DNA of 64,000 bases. Source: Alligator mississippiensis. Its lineage: Eukaryota > Chordata > Crocodylia > Alligatoridae. The notes under the pieces are model-generated. The model ran no database searches, was not told the origin of the DNA, and saw only the letters and a list, made by a program, of their open reading frames with translations. The stretch spans positions 208,512,978 through 208,576,977 of the forward strand of contig NC_081828.1 of assembly GCF_030867095.1 (NCBI RefSeq). Reading direction: 5' to 3'. How positions within the stretch are numbered: position 1 is the stretch's first letter; each line of letters begins with the position of its first letter. Below are positions 41,929 through 52,680 of the stretch, one piece after another. The position numbers and the translations under genes are program-made.

Positions 41929-42453
41929 CATTTGGCACAGTAGGACCTACGATTTTGGGGATTGGAGATCAGATCCCATCTTACCATTATTTTAACTGCC
42001 AGGGGCCTTTGTTTTTATTTTTAGATGTAGTGCTGCTTTTACAGCATAGCTTTGGTATTTCTTTATTTTGCATTTATTGGGTAAACCCAAATGAAAAATA
42101 AATGAAGAGACAAATGATTGCTCAAGTGCTGCCAGAGCTTGTATCTTAGCTTTCACTGGCTTTTTAGTGTGTTGATGCTTTTATTCAATGCCCATCACTG
42201 CCTACTCAGAACTACTGCAGTTAGAGAGTGTGACAGAGGGAGAAAAAAAACAGGATCATAAGAGAGGGCAATCACAGTGCAAACATTCGTGCACAGGGAC
42301 ACGATCATGCAAGTTAAACATGGTGCAAATGATGGTCGCCCATGCATGCTCCCTTTTAACCTCTGCTGATTTATGTTCCATGGCTTGTAAATAACAAAAT
42401 GTGACACAAGACTTAAAGCAAATCATGTAGCACCTCTGTGAATTAATTATTCA

Positions 42454-42556
42454 TAAAGGGTCTAATTCTCCTTCCACTTGCACTGATTTGACACCAGAGT
42501 AATTGTACCATTTGTTTAAATGGAGCTATTCCTGATTTACACCAGTACAAAGAAGA
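42454..42556. repeat. Old amniote repeat relic (TTTACACCAGTA motif)
   Basis: AATTCTCCTTCCACTTGCAC, CCAGAGTAATTGTACC and CTGATTTACACCAGTAC follow a widespread sauropsid repeat in which these blocks form a loose inverted repeat. It is highly decayed and the class is uncertain. Similar relics with a GAAGTCAATG motif lie near 20718-20790 and 55310-55370. Confidence 0.45.
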
Positions 42557-42939
42557 ACCGGTGAAAGAGCTGAATACTTAAAGACAAGTACTTTTCATTA
42601 ATTCATGTTAAAGTTGAGACTTAAAACCTCATGAAAGGAAGAACACGTTACTTCTGTGTCTCAGAGCTGTAACATTGCACAGTCATCTACAAGAGATGGT
42701 AGATGACAAGGAACGGTTCATTCCATTGCAGGCGAGACCCGAGACCTCTTTTCCCAGACCTTTTGCTGTCCGTCCTGCTAGCTTCCAACTGGAGCTGCTC
42801 TAAATCCTTAGCATTTCCCCTCTGATATTTATAGTGGAGCAGATCCTTAGTTGCTGTAAACTGTTATAGCTTCACTGATTTCACGGACCATTACATGAGC
42901 TAAAATCTAGGCAGGTATATGTTTAAGGCTAGAAAAAAG

Positions 42940-43525
42940 CATTCTGATCAGTTAGCCTGTTCTTTTGTATAGTACAGGCCATAACATTTTACCCAGTATT
43001 TTCTCTCTCTGGACAATAAACCTCTGGGATAGCTTTGAGCACATCTCTTAAAAAGATATAATTTAATAATTTCCAGTGATGGTAAATCTGCCACATTGTT
43101 AGGCAGGTCGTTCCAGCCATTAACTACCTTCACTGTTAGAAACACATGCCAGATTTCCAGTTTAATTTGTTATATTTGAACTTCCAGCCATTGTATTACC
43201 TTATACCTTTTTCTGCTGGGTTCAGAAAATCTATCCGTCAGAAATTGTCTCCCTATGTCCATACTTAGTATATATAAATAGATGAACCTGCTTAAATCTC
43301 TCACTGTCAGGTGGTTTTAGGACCTTGTAGTTCTTTGTCAATCCTTCTGAATGTTTTCAATACTCATTTTACGTGTGAATACTAGACTTCCAATACCAAC
43401 CTCAGTGATGTTATATAGGAGGTGGTATTACCTCTCAATTGTCAAGTAAAAGTCCCCTGCTTATACACTGAAGGCTTGCATTAGCCCTCTGAGCTACTGC
43501 ATCATACTGGGAGCTTGTGTTCTCT
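42940..43525 (-). mobile_element. Old CR1-type LINE, 3' part (half of a split element)
   Basis: The minus-strand sequence carries old CR1-family 3' sequence, seen on the plus strand as GGCAGGTCGTTCCAGCCATT, TTGAACTTCCAGCCATTGTA and GCATTAGCCCTCTGAGCTAC. It continues past an inserted DNA transposon (43527-44375) into 44380-44900. No frame survives; it is highly diverged and clearly older than the two plus-strand CR1 copies. Confidence 0.75.
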
Positions 43526-43526
43526 T

Positions 43527-44375
43527 GGGGTACATCTACATATGCTATTAATATTATAAATGCTTACTGCATAGTAAAATAGTGTGCAGTAAGTCTTCCC
43601 TGTTGAGAGCAAATCTGCTCCCAAAGGGAGCAATCTGATACAGGGCTGCTCCTATCCTGTGCTTGCCCCCTGCACCAGCCAGGGGGAGCTCCAGGCTCTC
43701 CGGGGGGTGGTAGCGTGGGGGCTGGCAGGGAGCAGGGGGCCAGGAGAGCTCTGCCACCTGCAGCAGCAACTGTCTCCTGACCTCGTGCACATCGGGAAGG
43801 GTCCTGATGTGCACGGGGCCTGGAGACAGCTGCAGCTGCAAAGCTCTCCCAGCCCCATGCACATGGGACAAGTCTCATGACCAGCATGCCTTCCCCACCC
43901 TCTCAGAGCCTGGCAGGGAACTGTCCTGTTTCTGGGGCATCTATACATAAAATTTGCTCCCAGTCAGCCCCAACACCAGGGGGCCACAAGGGATGGGAAA
44001 CTCCCCTGGGCCTGGCACTGCTCATTTCCCAGGTCCCTGCAGGAGGTGGGAGCCGAGTAGTGCTGGAATGGGATAGCTTTCTGCCTCTCCCCTGTACTGG
44101 TGCTGCTCAGCTTTCTGCTCCTCCCCTGTACCCACCCTGTCCACAGGAGCTGGGAGCTGAGCAGGGCCAGGACTGGGGGGGAGCCAGAAACAGAGAGCTC
44201 CCCCCCTCCCCCATCCTGGTGCTACAGGACAGAGTCTACTGCATAGTTGGTTTGCTACCTGTATTTACAGGTAGTAGCTAACTGCACACTAGGCTAATTT
44301 ACTGTGCAGTAAGTGATATGTATGTGTAGACAGTGATGCTTTATTGCACAGTAGATTAGTTTTGTGTAGACACAC
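43527..44375. mobile_element. DNA transposon (GTGTCTACAC-end family) inserted in CR1
   Basis: The left end GGGGTACATCTACATATGCT and the right end ending TTTTGTGTAGACACACA are inverted relatives. The interior is GC-rich with no transposase. The CR1 sequence resumes on the far side, so this is a nested insertion. Subterminal blocks TACTGCATAGTAAAAT and TTTACTGTGCAGTAAGT are also inverted copies. It is a non-autonomous element. The superfamily is probably hAT, but I did not find a clear target duplication. Confidence 0.7.
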
Positions 44376-44379
44376 ATAT

Positions 44380-44900
44380 TAACATGCATGTTTGTTCAAC
44401 TGAGTCCAGATAACTATCTGATCCAGGTCACTCTGTGTAAGTGAACTATCCCTAACATTATTTACTATTCCACAATTTTTGTGTCACCCGTAAATTTTAT
44501 CAGCAAAGATTTTATATTTTTTTTCACATCATTGATTAAGTTTTTGAACAGCTCTGGGTCAAGGCTATCCCCGCTGAGGGACTCTACTAGAAACATATTA
44601 TCACTGGGCAATCCCCCATGTACAATTACGTTTTGAGATTCATCAGCCAGTTCTTAATGCATTTGAGATATGCTGTATTGATTTTGCATAGTGCTAGCTT
44701 ATAAATCAAAGTGTCTTGTGGGACTAAGTCAAAAGTCCAATCATAAAACAATATGAAATGTGCTTGATAAGACTAATTTCCCTGAAATCCTTCTACATAG
44801 GACTAATTCTGTTGTCCTTCTTTAATTCTTTGTGGATGTGTCTCATATTAACCTTACCATAATTTTGCCTGGCATCATTGGCCAGGCTAAATGGACTATT
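44380..44900 (-). mobile_element. Old CR1-type LINE, RT part (other half of split element)
   Basis: This is the 5' part of the same minus-strand LINE. Plus-strand text such as TTTGTGTCACCCGTAAATTT, GGTCAAGGCTATCCCCGCTG and TTTTGCCTGGCATCATTGGC is the reverse complement of degenerate CR1 reverse-transcriptase sequence, including a relic of the GVPQGS motif near 44575. It is too decayed to translate. Confidence 0.7.
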
Positions 44901-45282
44901 ATTATAACGGGGGTAGAGAGGTCATCACATGTGATCTTTTTAAGATACGCATGGGCACAGTTACAGGTGCCATCCTGAGGGAAGAGGCGGCATTTGGCTG
45001 ATGAGTATGTACCAGCAGGCTTTAATGTCACAGAGAAGGGCCTTGGAAACAGGTAGAAGCTTGAAGTCTAGTGATGACAGTCCCCTGCCAAGCAGAAAAC
45101 TCATGTGTAGGTGGGACCTGCCTGACACCCCCCCTACACATCTATTGAGTTCTCTGATTCATTGGCTTCAAACCTCCTCTGCCCTTTCCCACACAACCTC
45201 ATCGTCTAGCCAGGACTCCAAAGCCTATGCACAGCACAGTTTAGCGAAGCATATTCTAGCAGGCCTAGAGGATGATTTTCTT

Positions 45283-45365
45283 GTTCCCCTCTTAGTCCTG
45301 CAAAGTGCTTTGAGATCATCAAATGAAAAACATTATACTAGTTCAACTTATTATCTTCTTCCTCT
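45283..45365 (-). repeat. MIR-like fragment
   Basis: CAAAGTGCTTTGAGATCATC followed by AAATGAAAAACATTATACTA matches the tail typical of amniote MIR-like repeats (AAAGCGCTTTGAGATCCTC...). It is short and its family assignment is tentative. Confidence 0.5.
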
Positions 45366-46778
45366 GTGTGTTTTTGTCTCAACATTAACATTATTTAATC
45401 CATCTGTGTGCTGGTAATTTTCCTTGCGTTCTGGAGCGTATGAGCTCCTGATAATGAAAGGTCTTACTGTCCCTAGTCATGTTAAGTATGGTTAGACATT
45501 ACTAAAAATAAAATGATTTGATTTTCCAGTAGCACGTAGTCTCAATTACACTTTATCATAAATTACAAGCTCATTCAGTACCTCCAACAGCTCAGAAAAG
45601 AGGAGCCACAAGGACTAAATATGTTCCAACTATGCCAGTGGTGCACAGAAAAGAAACCCCTTGTATCAGGAAGTGTCTTTAATTACAGGGGCATTAGGAT
45701 TCGAACTCTTGGGGGTGATGTAACAGAAAATGGCTCATTTTATGCCACACCACCACCAAGCCAAACTCTATTCCAGAACTAGCCCAGTAACCTTAATTCT
45801 TCTCCATTTCCTCAGCATTTCAGTCTCCCAATTCCCCCCACATTTTGGGCTACAAAATATTGCAAACTTTAAGTCAATTTAGTTATGCTGATACAAACCC
45901 ATGCCTACACACTCATGCTATTTTAAAATATGCTGTTTTAATTTGGGTGTGCAAAACCAATAAGAGCCAATATTAAGTTTAAATCCATTTAAGTTCTCAC
46001 ACAATTTGCTCCTGTAGCAGAACTGGAGCCACTCTGTGTTAACACCAGCTTTTATTGGTGGGGTTGGGTGGCTAGTTATCGGTGGGGCTGGGTGTATTTC
46101 ACCATCTTTTCCTTGTAAAGACACAGAGTCAGTTCCTCAGCTGATATATATCTACAGATCTCCATTAACTTCACTAATGCAACATCACTTTCTATCAGCT
46201 GAGGATCTGGCCGCTTTTGCCTATGCACTGCTGCTTTTATTACATTTTTGTGAACACTCTTTCAAATATTTTATTCTCTAGGTTCACTGAAAAGAATGGA
46301 GGTGAATCAGGAGAGTTCAGATCTGAAGACCTATCTGAATACAGCTCCTTGAACCTTTTGTATTTCTTATCATCAACATGGATAATAATACTGTGACAAC
46401 ATTTTGCTGTATTTTATTAGTGATATCAATGCCTTCAAAAATGCCAGTGATAGCTCTGTGGAACAATATATCCACAGAGCAAAACTGGCATGGAAGAAGC
46501 ATGCCAGCTCCTCCCACACTACTCCACCCCTGTGCTTCTATTACTTCTAGTCTTAGTTCAGCTTCTGGGCCCTTTCTGCTCTTGGGTTGTCTTACCAGGA
46601 TTGCGATGTGGGCACATGATTGGCAGAGATCAACAACTTATTGCACAAGAACTTCATACTTTGTGGCCTAGAGTGAAAGTAGCTGTACCCCAACATCTTT
46701 TCACTGTTTGTTTGCCATATTTTAGGGATTTTTGCATCTCCAGGCAGAACATGTCATTTTATATACATCTGCACCAGA

Positions 46779-47500
46779 GGGTGCATCTACACGAGAAGTG
46801 TTAGCCTAATTTAATATGCATTTCAGGCATGCATCTACACATGTGCGCCCCCAATGCGCATTAAAAATGCTAAAATGAGGCTAATCAGGCACTTACACAC
46901 ATACAGGGAGCCTGCTTGAATGTGCTAGAAATCCAGCACATTACAACAGACTTTATTAATTGAGTCTGCTGGAACATGTAAATTGATGTGCGCTGGCAGC
47001 CTCATGCATCGCGTGTATCAGCAGCGTAGCACACCTCCGCATTGAGGAAACGGAGGCAGCATGCTTTGAACTAAAACACGTTCAATGTGCTTTAGTTCAA
47101 AGAGTGCACTACCATCATTTTCACAGCGCGGGAATGTGCTGCACCGCTGATGCATGTGATGCATGGGCGCTTTTAATTAGCATGGCTTACTAATTAAAAG
47201 TTCCTGGCACTGCATTGGGAGCACATGTAAAAATGGCCATCATGCCTAAATTGTATCATGCTCATGCAAATGCAGGTATCAAATTTAGGCCCAATTAGTT
47301 AAAGCATATTAACGCACATGTAGACACAACCCAGCACTAACGTCAGTGCCAGGTCTGCCCAGCCACTAGGGGCACATGGCAGGGCTGCAGGGACTTGGCA
47401 TGAACTTGAATGCCAAGTGTCTGCACATGAAGACACCTGCCAAAAATTGCTTAATACACATTAAATTTAGTTGCACTTAAATGCACGCGTAGACACGCCC
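46779..47500. mobile_element. DNA transposon (GTGTCTACAC-end family)
   Basis: The left end GGGTGCATCTACACGAG is the inverse of the right end ATGCACGCGTAGACACGCCC. Subterminal TAATTTAATATGCA and AAATTTAGTTGCAC also pair. Internal motifs (CTAATTAAAAG, CATCTACACATGTGCGC) repeat the end sequence, suggesting nested or rearranged copies. It is non-coding and lies about 800 bases downstream (in gene orientation) of canonical exon 22. Confidence 0.7.
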
Positions 47501-48315
47501 AGAGATCTTAAAAATAGTGCTAAGTTATGCCCTATGTTCTCCCCCAAAGTTATAGTTTGCACCATATTCTAACCTTGCCATTGGATTTACATAATCAGTA
47601 TTAACTTTGGCTAGTACAGAAGGCAGTTCACATCATTTGCTAGTCAAGCATGATAGAATAGTTAAGTAAAGAAAACACAGATCTACATTGTTAAACATAC
47701 TTGCTATGCTAAACATGCACAAACAGGTGCTCATGCAAGAAAATGTGAAAGGAAGAAGACAGGCATACAAACAAAATACAACAAGAAGCGTTAAGTCACT
47801 TGGTTACGATGCTAATCCTGGCATTCCATGGTGAGATTGAAATGTATCAAAGGAAAAAAAAAATGTTGCATTTGCTCATTTGTTTTCCATGTGTCTAATG
47901 CCTTTAATCTTCATTTTTATTATGAGTGAAAAAGTCCTTGAGAACTTTCCCACCCTCTCTAATTTTAATACAATTTGAAAACAGGGAGCAAACCCATAGC
48001 AGAATCATTTCCCCTGATGTGCTTCATAATTGAGAGGTCACTGTTAGCCAGATGTTCCCTCAGTCAAAAAGCAGGGTTTTAAACACAGCAGGATAAGTTA
48101 TGCAGCGGGATTAGCTTATCAGGACATCCACCAGAGAGTAAAAGCTGTAGCTATGCTACTGCAGTCAAGACAACAGAGGGATTTTTTTTTTGACACAGCA
48201 TTTTCATTCGTGTCCTTTTGCAGTCTCAATGAAAACAAAACCAAATGAAATATTGCCCTTTGACATGCTTGATGGTCACACAAGGGGCTTCGATGGTTGC
48301 TTTATTTCCTCTTAC

Positions 48316-48438
48316 CCTCATCCCTTCAAATCGTGACAATGCTCTTAATGGTCTCAGAGCCCGGAGGGTCCTAAGGGATTTAATGGGACCCATTTCGGAG
48401 TATCCAAGTGTATTAGCTATGAGGCTTATTAAAGAGAC
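48316..48438 (-). CDS. SCN5A: SCN5A canonical exon 22: domain III S3-S4 voltage sensor
   Basis: This 41-codon exon encodes the end of S3, the short S3-S4 loop and the S4 voltage sensor of domain III. It begins [20 protein letters not shown] and ends SRFEGMR, with the regular positively charged residues of S4 in [17 protein letters not shown]. The loop residues EMGPIK match mammalian Nav1.5 more closely than other paralogues (human has AEMGPIK as I remember it), so this is the constitutive cardiac-type copy. The acceptor is CCATTCAG and the donor is GTAAGA. Reading frame is phase 0 on both sides, so the next residues VVVNALVGA come from the exon at 39468-39749. The competing copy lies 786 bases upstream in the gene. 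Confidence 0.95.
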
Positions 48439-49224
48439 CTGAATGGAGACACAAAGCAAAAGTCCAAACTATTAGCACATTCCTGCCATTTGGCTTCTCT
48501 TCTGCCTCTCCTACCTGCAAAGAAAAAACCTGTTAATGGAAAGATGAAGAAAAGCTGTAGTCAGAACCTGTAGTATTAGAATAATGAAGGAAAAAAACAG
48601 TGTTTTAGCATTCACATATATCCACAGTTCCTTCCAGAGAGCAGAGCCTTTGTTTCCAGCTTAATGCCAACTCATTGAAAAGGTACCTAAATGGTTTCTA
48701 AGGGTATCTTTTTTCCTCCAGCCAAGAACACAGTGCTCCTAGGAATAGCAGCGGGTGTTAAGCAGGCAGGAAGAAAAAAAAAAAAGATCATGGCTGCTTA
48801 ATGGCATCAACGTTTTAGTTTATTTTACAACTTATGGAAGAGTGGGCGCATTTCCCACGATGGAAAATATGATGTTATATACATGCTGTATTTATTGCTG
48901 TCCAGGTGGATCGTTCTGCAAGATCCTATCATCTACCAAAAGGGTAAAAAATCTTAACGTTGCCATGATAAACATTTTAAATGGATAAAACTATTACCAA
49001 TTTAAAATTTCCTTCTGAATTGCCATTGGCTCTGAGGATATTAGGCTCTTTAAAGGAACTGAGTATATGCTTTTTGTTTAATTCATTGTTTGTTTTTTGC
49101 TGTGGTCCAGCTCTCTGGGCAGCTCCTAAAAGAGAAGACTCAATATTATTTCCCTGTAAAGGAAAGTGATCAGGTATTTGGCATTAAAACTGAACACTTC
49201 ATAGACACTAAAAGATACCCTTAC

Positions 49225-49347
49225 CCTTATGCTTTCAAATCTGGATAAGGCTCGGAGAGGCCGCAAAGCCCTCAGTGTTCTGAGAGATTTCATAGCGCCC
49301 AGCTCGTCATAATCAAGAACTGATGCTATCAGGCAAACAACTGAAAT
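49225..49347 (-). CDS. SCN5A: Alternative SCN5A exon: domain III S3-S4 voltage sensor (DYDE form)
   Basis: This is a second, intact copy of the domain III S3-S4 exon, lying first in transcription order. It is 123 bases (41 codons), open in phase 0, with a CTGCACAG acceptor and a GTAAGG donor. It reads [20 protein letters not shown] and then the full S4 repeat from KSLRTLR to SRFESIR. Compared with the canonical exon at 48316-48438, 28 of 41 residues match. The S4 block from K20 to E38 is identical in protein, yet 15 of its 19 codons differ silently. The changes cluster in S3 and the extracellular S3-S4 loop, which gains two aspartates (GYSE becomes DYDE). Equal length and phase suggest it substitutes for the canonical exon, as exons 18N/18A do at this position in SCN8A. 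That is inference: the sequence does not show when or whether it is used. No stop or splice defect is visible. Confidence 0.88.
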
Positions 49348-49671
49348 CTGTGCAGATTGAATGGAATTTGAGATTACTGGTCAGAGGAAAAATACATGGA
49401 GTAAATGGTTATACATGCCACAGTCAGTAGTCACAGCTTCAATTCTTACTGACCACTGTGTGAAAAGGAAATTGTTCCCTGACACTGTGAGTGTCTCTCT
49501 GACTTTGATGGATTCATTTCCATCCCATCTTTTGTAATCTTTTCTCTACTGCATTCCTGTGCATACTGTTTCTCCCAACAAATCCCTTGCTCCCACCTGT
49601 CCGGAGGTATTTGTATGCTCCTCCCCCTCATTATCATAGGATTTGAGAGCTTCCCAGTCTTGAACGGATTC

Positions 49672-49840
49672 ATCTATCTTTGCAACAAACCTGTGATGTA
49701 GGGAAGTGCTGTCCAGAGGATTGAGGCTCGCAGAGATTAAGGCTCAGTCTCACAAAGGTATTTAGGCTCTAAGCAGGGCAGAAATTTCACCCCAGGTCTC
49801 TCAGACCCCAAACTATTGTCCTAATCACTGGATAGTCCAT
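49672..49840 (+). repeat. Diverged MIR-like SINE
   Basis: CAACAAACCTGTGATGTAGG, GCAGAGATTAAGGCTCAGTC and a later CACCCCAGGTCTCTCAGACC with CCTAATCACTGG follow the order of MIR blocks. It is more diverged than the 22.4 kb copy and lies about 330 bases upstream (in gene orientation) of the alternative voltage-sensor exon. Confidence 0.55.
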
Positions 49841-50717
49841 TCTTCTCAAAGTATATTCATTTAACTATGCAAACTGGAGTAGGCAGTACTGACGTCTAAA
49901 CATCTGTGTGCAACATGCTCAATATTTTTAATGATTTATACATTTTTGGCCCTTTCATGACATTTTAGTGACAGCCAGCATTATGGCAGCAGCTCCTGGA
50001 GTCATTATGCCCAGGACAAACACAACAGACTGGATCCTTAGTTGGTATATTTGGGGTAGCTCTCTTAGAAGAAACTCTGGAATAGACCATGGAGCACTGA
50101 CTACTGATGCACTTTTTAACATGGTGCAACATGCTAACGCAAATCACTGGCCCAGGGACTGATCCAGGGACTGATGAGTAGTGATGAGTACATTATAAAA
50201 TGTTAATAGACTGGACAGCTAGCCTGGGTTAAAGGTCTGACACCCAGGGAATTTTAGACAAGTGAGATTTCTAATTTACCACTGGGGCACCCCATTTGTC
50301 CTCCCCCTGAAATATCCCTGAGACTTTAAACTATGACAGTATTGTGCAGAGAAAAGCTATTTTACGATAGACTATTTTTATCGGTTTCACATGCATAAAG
50401 AGATATTTCAGTGATATATTTCTGCTGCTACTTGCAATTAAATACGGCAACCAGGCTATTACAGGTGGAAGGTAAGTGAAAAACAGCATTGCTAAAACAT
50501 TTTCAAACCTCTCTAACATTTCTGAAATGGATTAGCGGTAACATGACACCAAGCTTTTACTGATGCATCTTTGAAATGCTGTGTACAGCCTGGTAGCCTT
50601 GTTACCATTTGTTACTCTTGTGGTCAAGAAAATCTCAGACTACACCATGTTACCAAGCATTCTTTCTTTTCTTACACCTAGATATATGCACACAGACAGG
50701 TACATGTGCACACACAC

Positions 50718-50718
<1 letters not shown>

Positions 50719-50770
<52 letters not shown>
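50719..50770. repeat. (ATCT)n microsatellite, about 13 units
   Basis: An uninterrupted TATC tetranucleotide array of about 52 bases is preceded by a short CACA run. Such long pure arrays are usually length-variable. Confidence 0.97.
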
Positions 50771-50972
50771 GTTCTGTATACACTACTAGTTTTACAGCAT
50801 CTCTTATTCTTGTAAATAAAATCTGTGTATTTAGGCTGCATTACTGTGCAAGCAAAATGCACAATCTTTGTTTGTCCCTCCTAGTGACTGTAAGGAGAAA
50901 ACTGCCTAAATAAGGAGAAAGGGCTGTGGGGTTTGGCCCATAGCACTGGCTGTACATGCACTGTACATATAG

Positions 50973-51098
50973 GTCAGGTACAGACATTGCACTTATACGG
51001 AGGTCAGTGATCAGAAACCAGTCTATACCTGTAACAGAACAGAAGTTCAGTACACGTAGACTGGTTTTAAAATGGCAGAATCCAGTCTAAGATTTGCT
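50973..51098 (+). mobile_element. DNA transposon fragment (AACCAGTTTAA family), copy 2
   Basis: GTCAGGTACAGACATTGCAC, CCTGTAACAGAACAGAAGTT and AATCCAGTCTAAGAT match the left terminal parts of the copies at 13163 and 54011. Only about 125 bases remain. Confidence 0.7.
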
Positions 51099-52289
51099 CC
51101 CCCCAAAAAGTGTGCCCTGTTTACTATGGCTCTAAACTATGCCACTTACAGAAAGCCATGCAACTTAGATCAGTTCTGCCTTGGGCTTTTTCTATGTCCT
51201 TACCTAGCCATACACTGTAGTTATTTAATTGCTCTCCCTTTGAATTGTAACATGACATGATGGACATATTCCTTATATAAAAGGTTCCATTATGATATAT
51301 ATTCCTTTTACCTATGGAGAGTTTAATGCTGATAATGACACTCGCCCTGCAGAGTCCTTTTCTCTATCAGCCAAGGCCCCCTGGGAAGAAGGGTGGCTGC
51401 AGGTGGGTGCCAAAATACCAAAACACTTTCACAGGTCAGCCCTTTGCATTTTTTAAGTCAAATGATTCAAATGCCATACAATGAAGGCCCTTCTTCCTAT
51501 TATCTTTTACCCTGCATGATTTAAAGACAGCACTTCTGACAGGGCTTCCGGCTTTCCAGACATGTGCTTTACACACTTCCTCCTCTGGTCCCTGATTTAT
51601 ATGCCACAGCTCAACCTCCGCTCAGAGCAGAAGGTGCCTCGTTCAAATCCTGTAAGACCGGTCTTCAATTCAGAGCGGGTTACCATTTTCTCTTGAGTCC
51701 CATAAATGTCACCCTGAAATACATCACAGGTGCTACTGTCCTCCTGACACAGATTTACACAGTATTAGATATCTATTCAGAGGATTAAGCTGTGAAGCCG
51801 TGTGATATTTGGCAATGATTTACAAGGCTGGAGTCAGTCCTTAGTTTGAGACAACTTGTCTAAATACTCTACTGTTGATTTCAAAGGTATTTGATTTCTT
51901 CCTGTCAAACTTTATTTATAGGAAAATCACTACAACAGAGACTTTGCTGTTTGGACTTGATTAAATGTGACCTGGAAAACTATTTAAAAAAAAAAATCAA
52001 GCAGCTTTCAAAATCAGTACTGACTGCCCCACATAGCCGTGGCAAAAGGGCAAGTCAGCATATTCTTAATGTTATGTTTTTTGTCGCAAGCTTGTGAAGT
52101 CCAAAGCCTCGATAGCACGTTGCTTTATGTTCTGTGTTATGTCAGACTCATTGCCATATCCTGATTGAATCCAGAAACCTCCTTTAGAAAGCATGTAAGT
52201 CCCAATTTTAACAATATTGTACGTCTTTCTTAGTCCTGTGATATTTCCCCTATATGCTTTTCTAGGGAAAAATACAGTTGGAAACCACA

Positions 52290-52680
52290 CAATGCTGTAA
52301 CAATAGGAAACTTGTTTGAATCCTGTGGAGCTATTATAGCCCTGTGACTGTTTTATATAAAATACATAAGCTGCCCAGGTCTTCTCTGCCCAGATGAGTG
52401 CTTTACCCACTAGGCTAGGGAGTCAGGCACTCTCTTTCTGGAAGTGAATGCTAAATTCTACCTTTACTTCCAGCAGGAGGGGTAGAGAGTATCCCATCCC
52501 AGAATAGCTTAATGAATGATCATTACAACCATCTTCAAGGAAGACAGAGAGTTTCTCACAGTCTGGGTAAGAGTCTAACCACCACTCCTGGCTACCCTTC
52601 AAAAGAAAGCTGTGACTGCCATTGTATCCTGATCCTGATCCTTTCAATGGGCATCAGGCTTTCTCAGCAAATGTCCACTA
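52290..52680. repeat. Possible old SINE relic
   Basis: AGTGCTTTACCCACTAGGCTA followed by TATCCCATCCCAGAATAGC resembles phrases common in old tRNA-derived or CR1-linked repeats of reptiles. The resemblance is short and I could not confirm boundaries or family. Confidence 0.3.

Larger units (their letters stand above)
39750..48315 (-). other. SCN5A: SCN5A intron 22
   Basis: This 8566-base intron separates the canonical voltage-sensor exon from the S5 exon. Besides the elements listed (short element at 41607, split CR1 at 42940-44900, MIR tail at 45283, transposon at 46779) it is unremarkable AT-rich sequence. The parts at 39750-41600 and 45370-46770 contain nothing I recognise. Confidence 0.85.

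Noticed and set aside
49339-49342. The later TTTCAG inside the alternative exon as acceptor
   Set aside because: It would shorten the exon by eight bases, break the frame and lose S3 residues. The CACAG acceptor at 49348 gives the full 123 bases.
51590-51670. GTTCAAATCCTG as the T-arm of a tRNA gene
   Set aside because: No matching A-box, acceptor stem or anticodon arm could be laid out around it. It is more likely an old SINE relic or coincidence.
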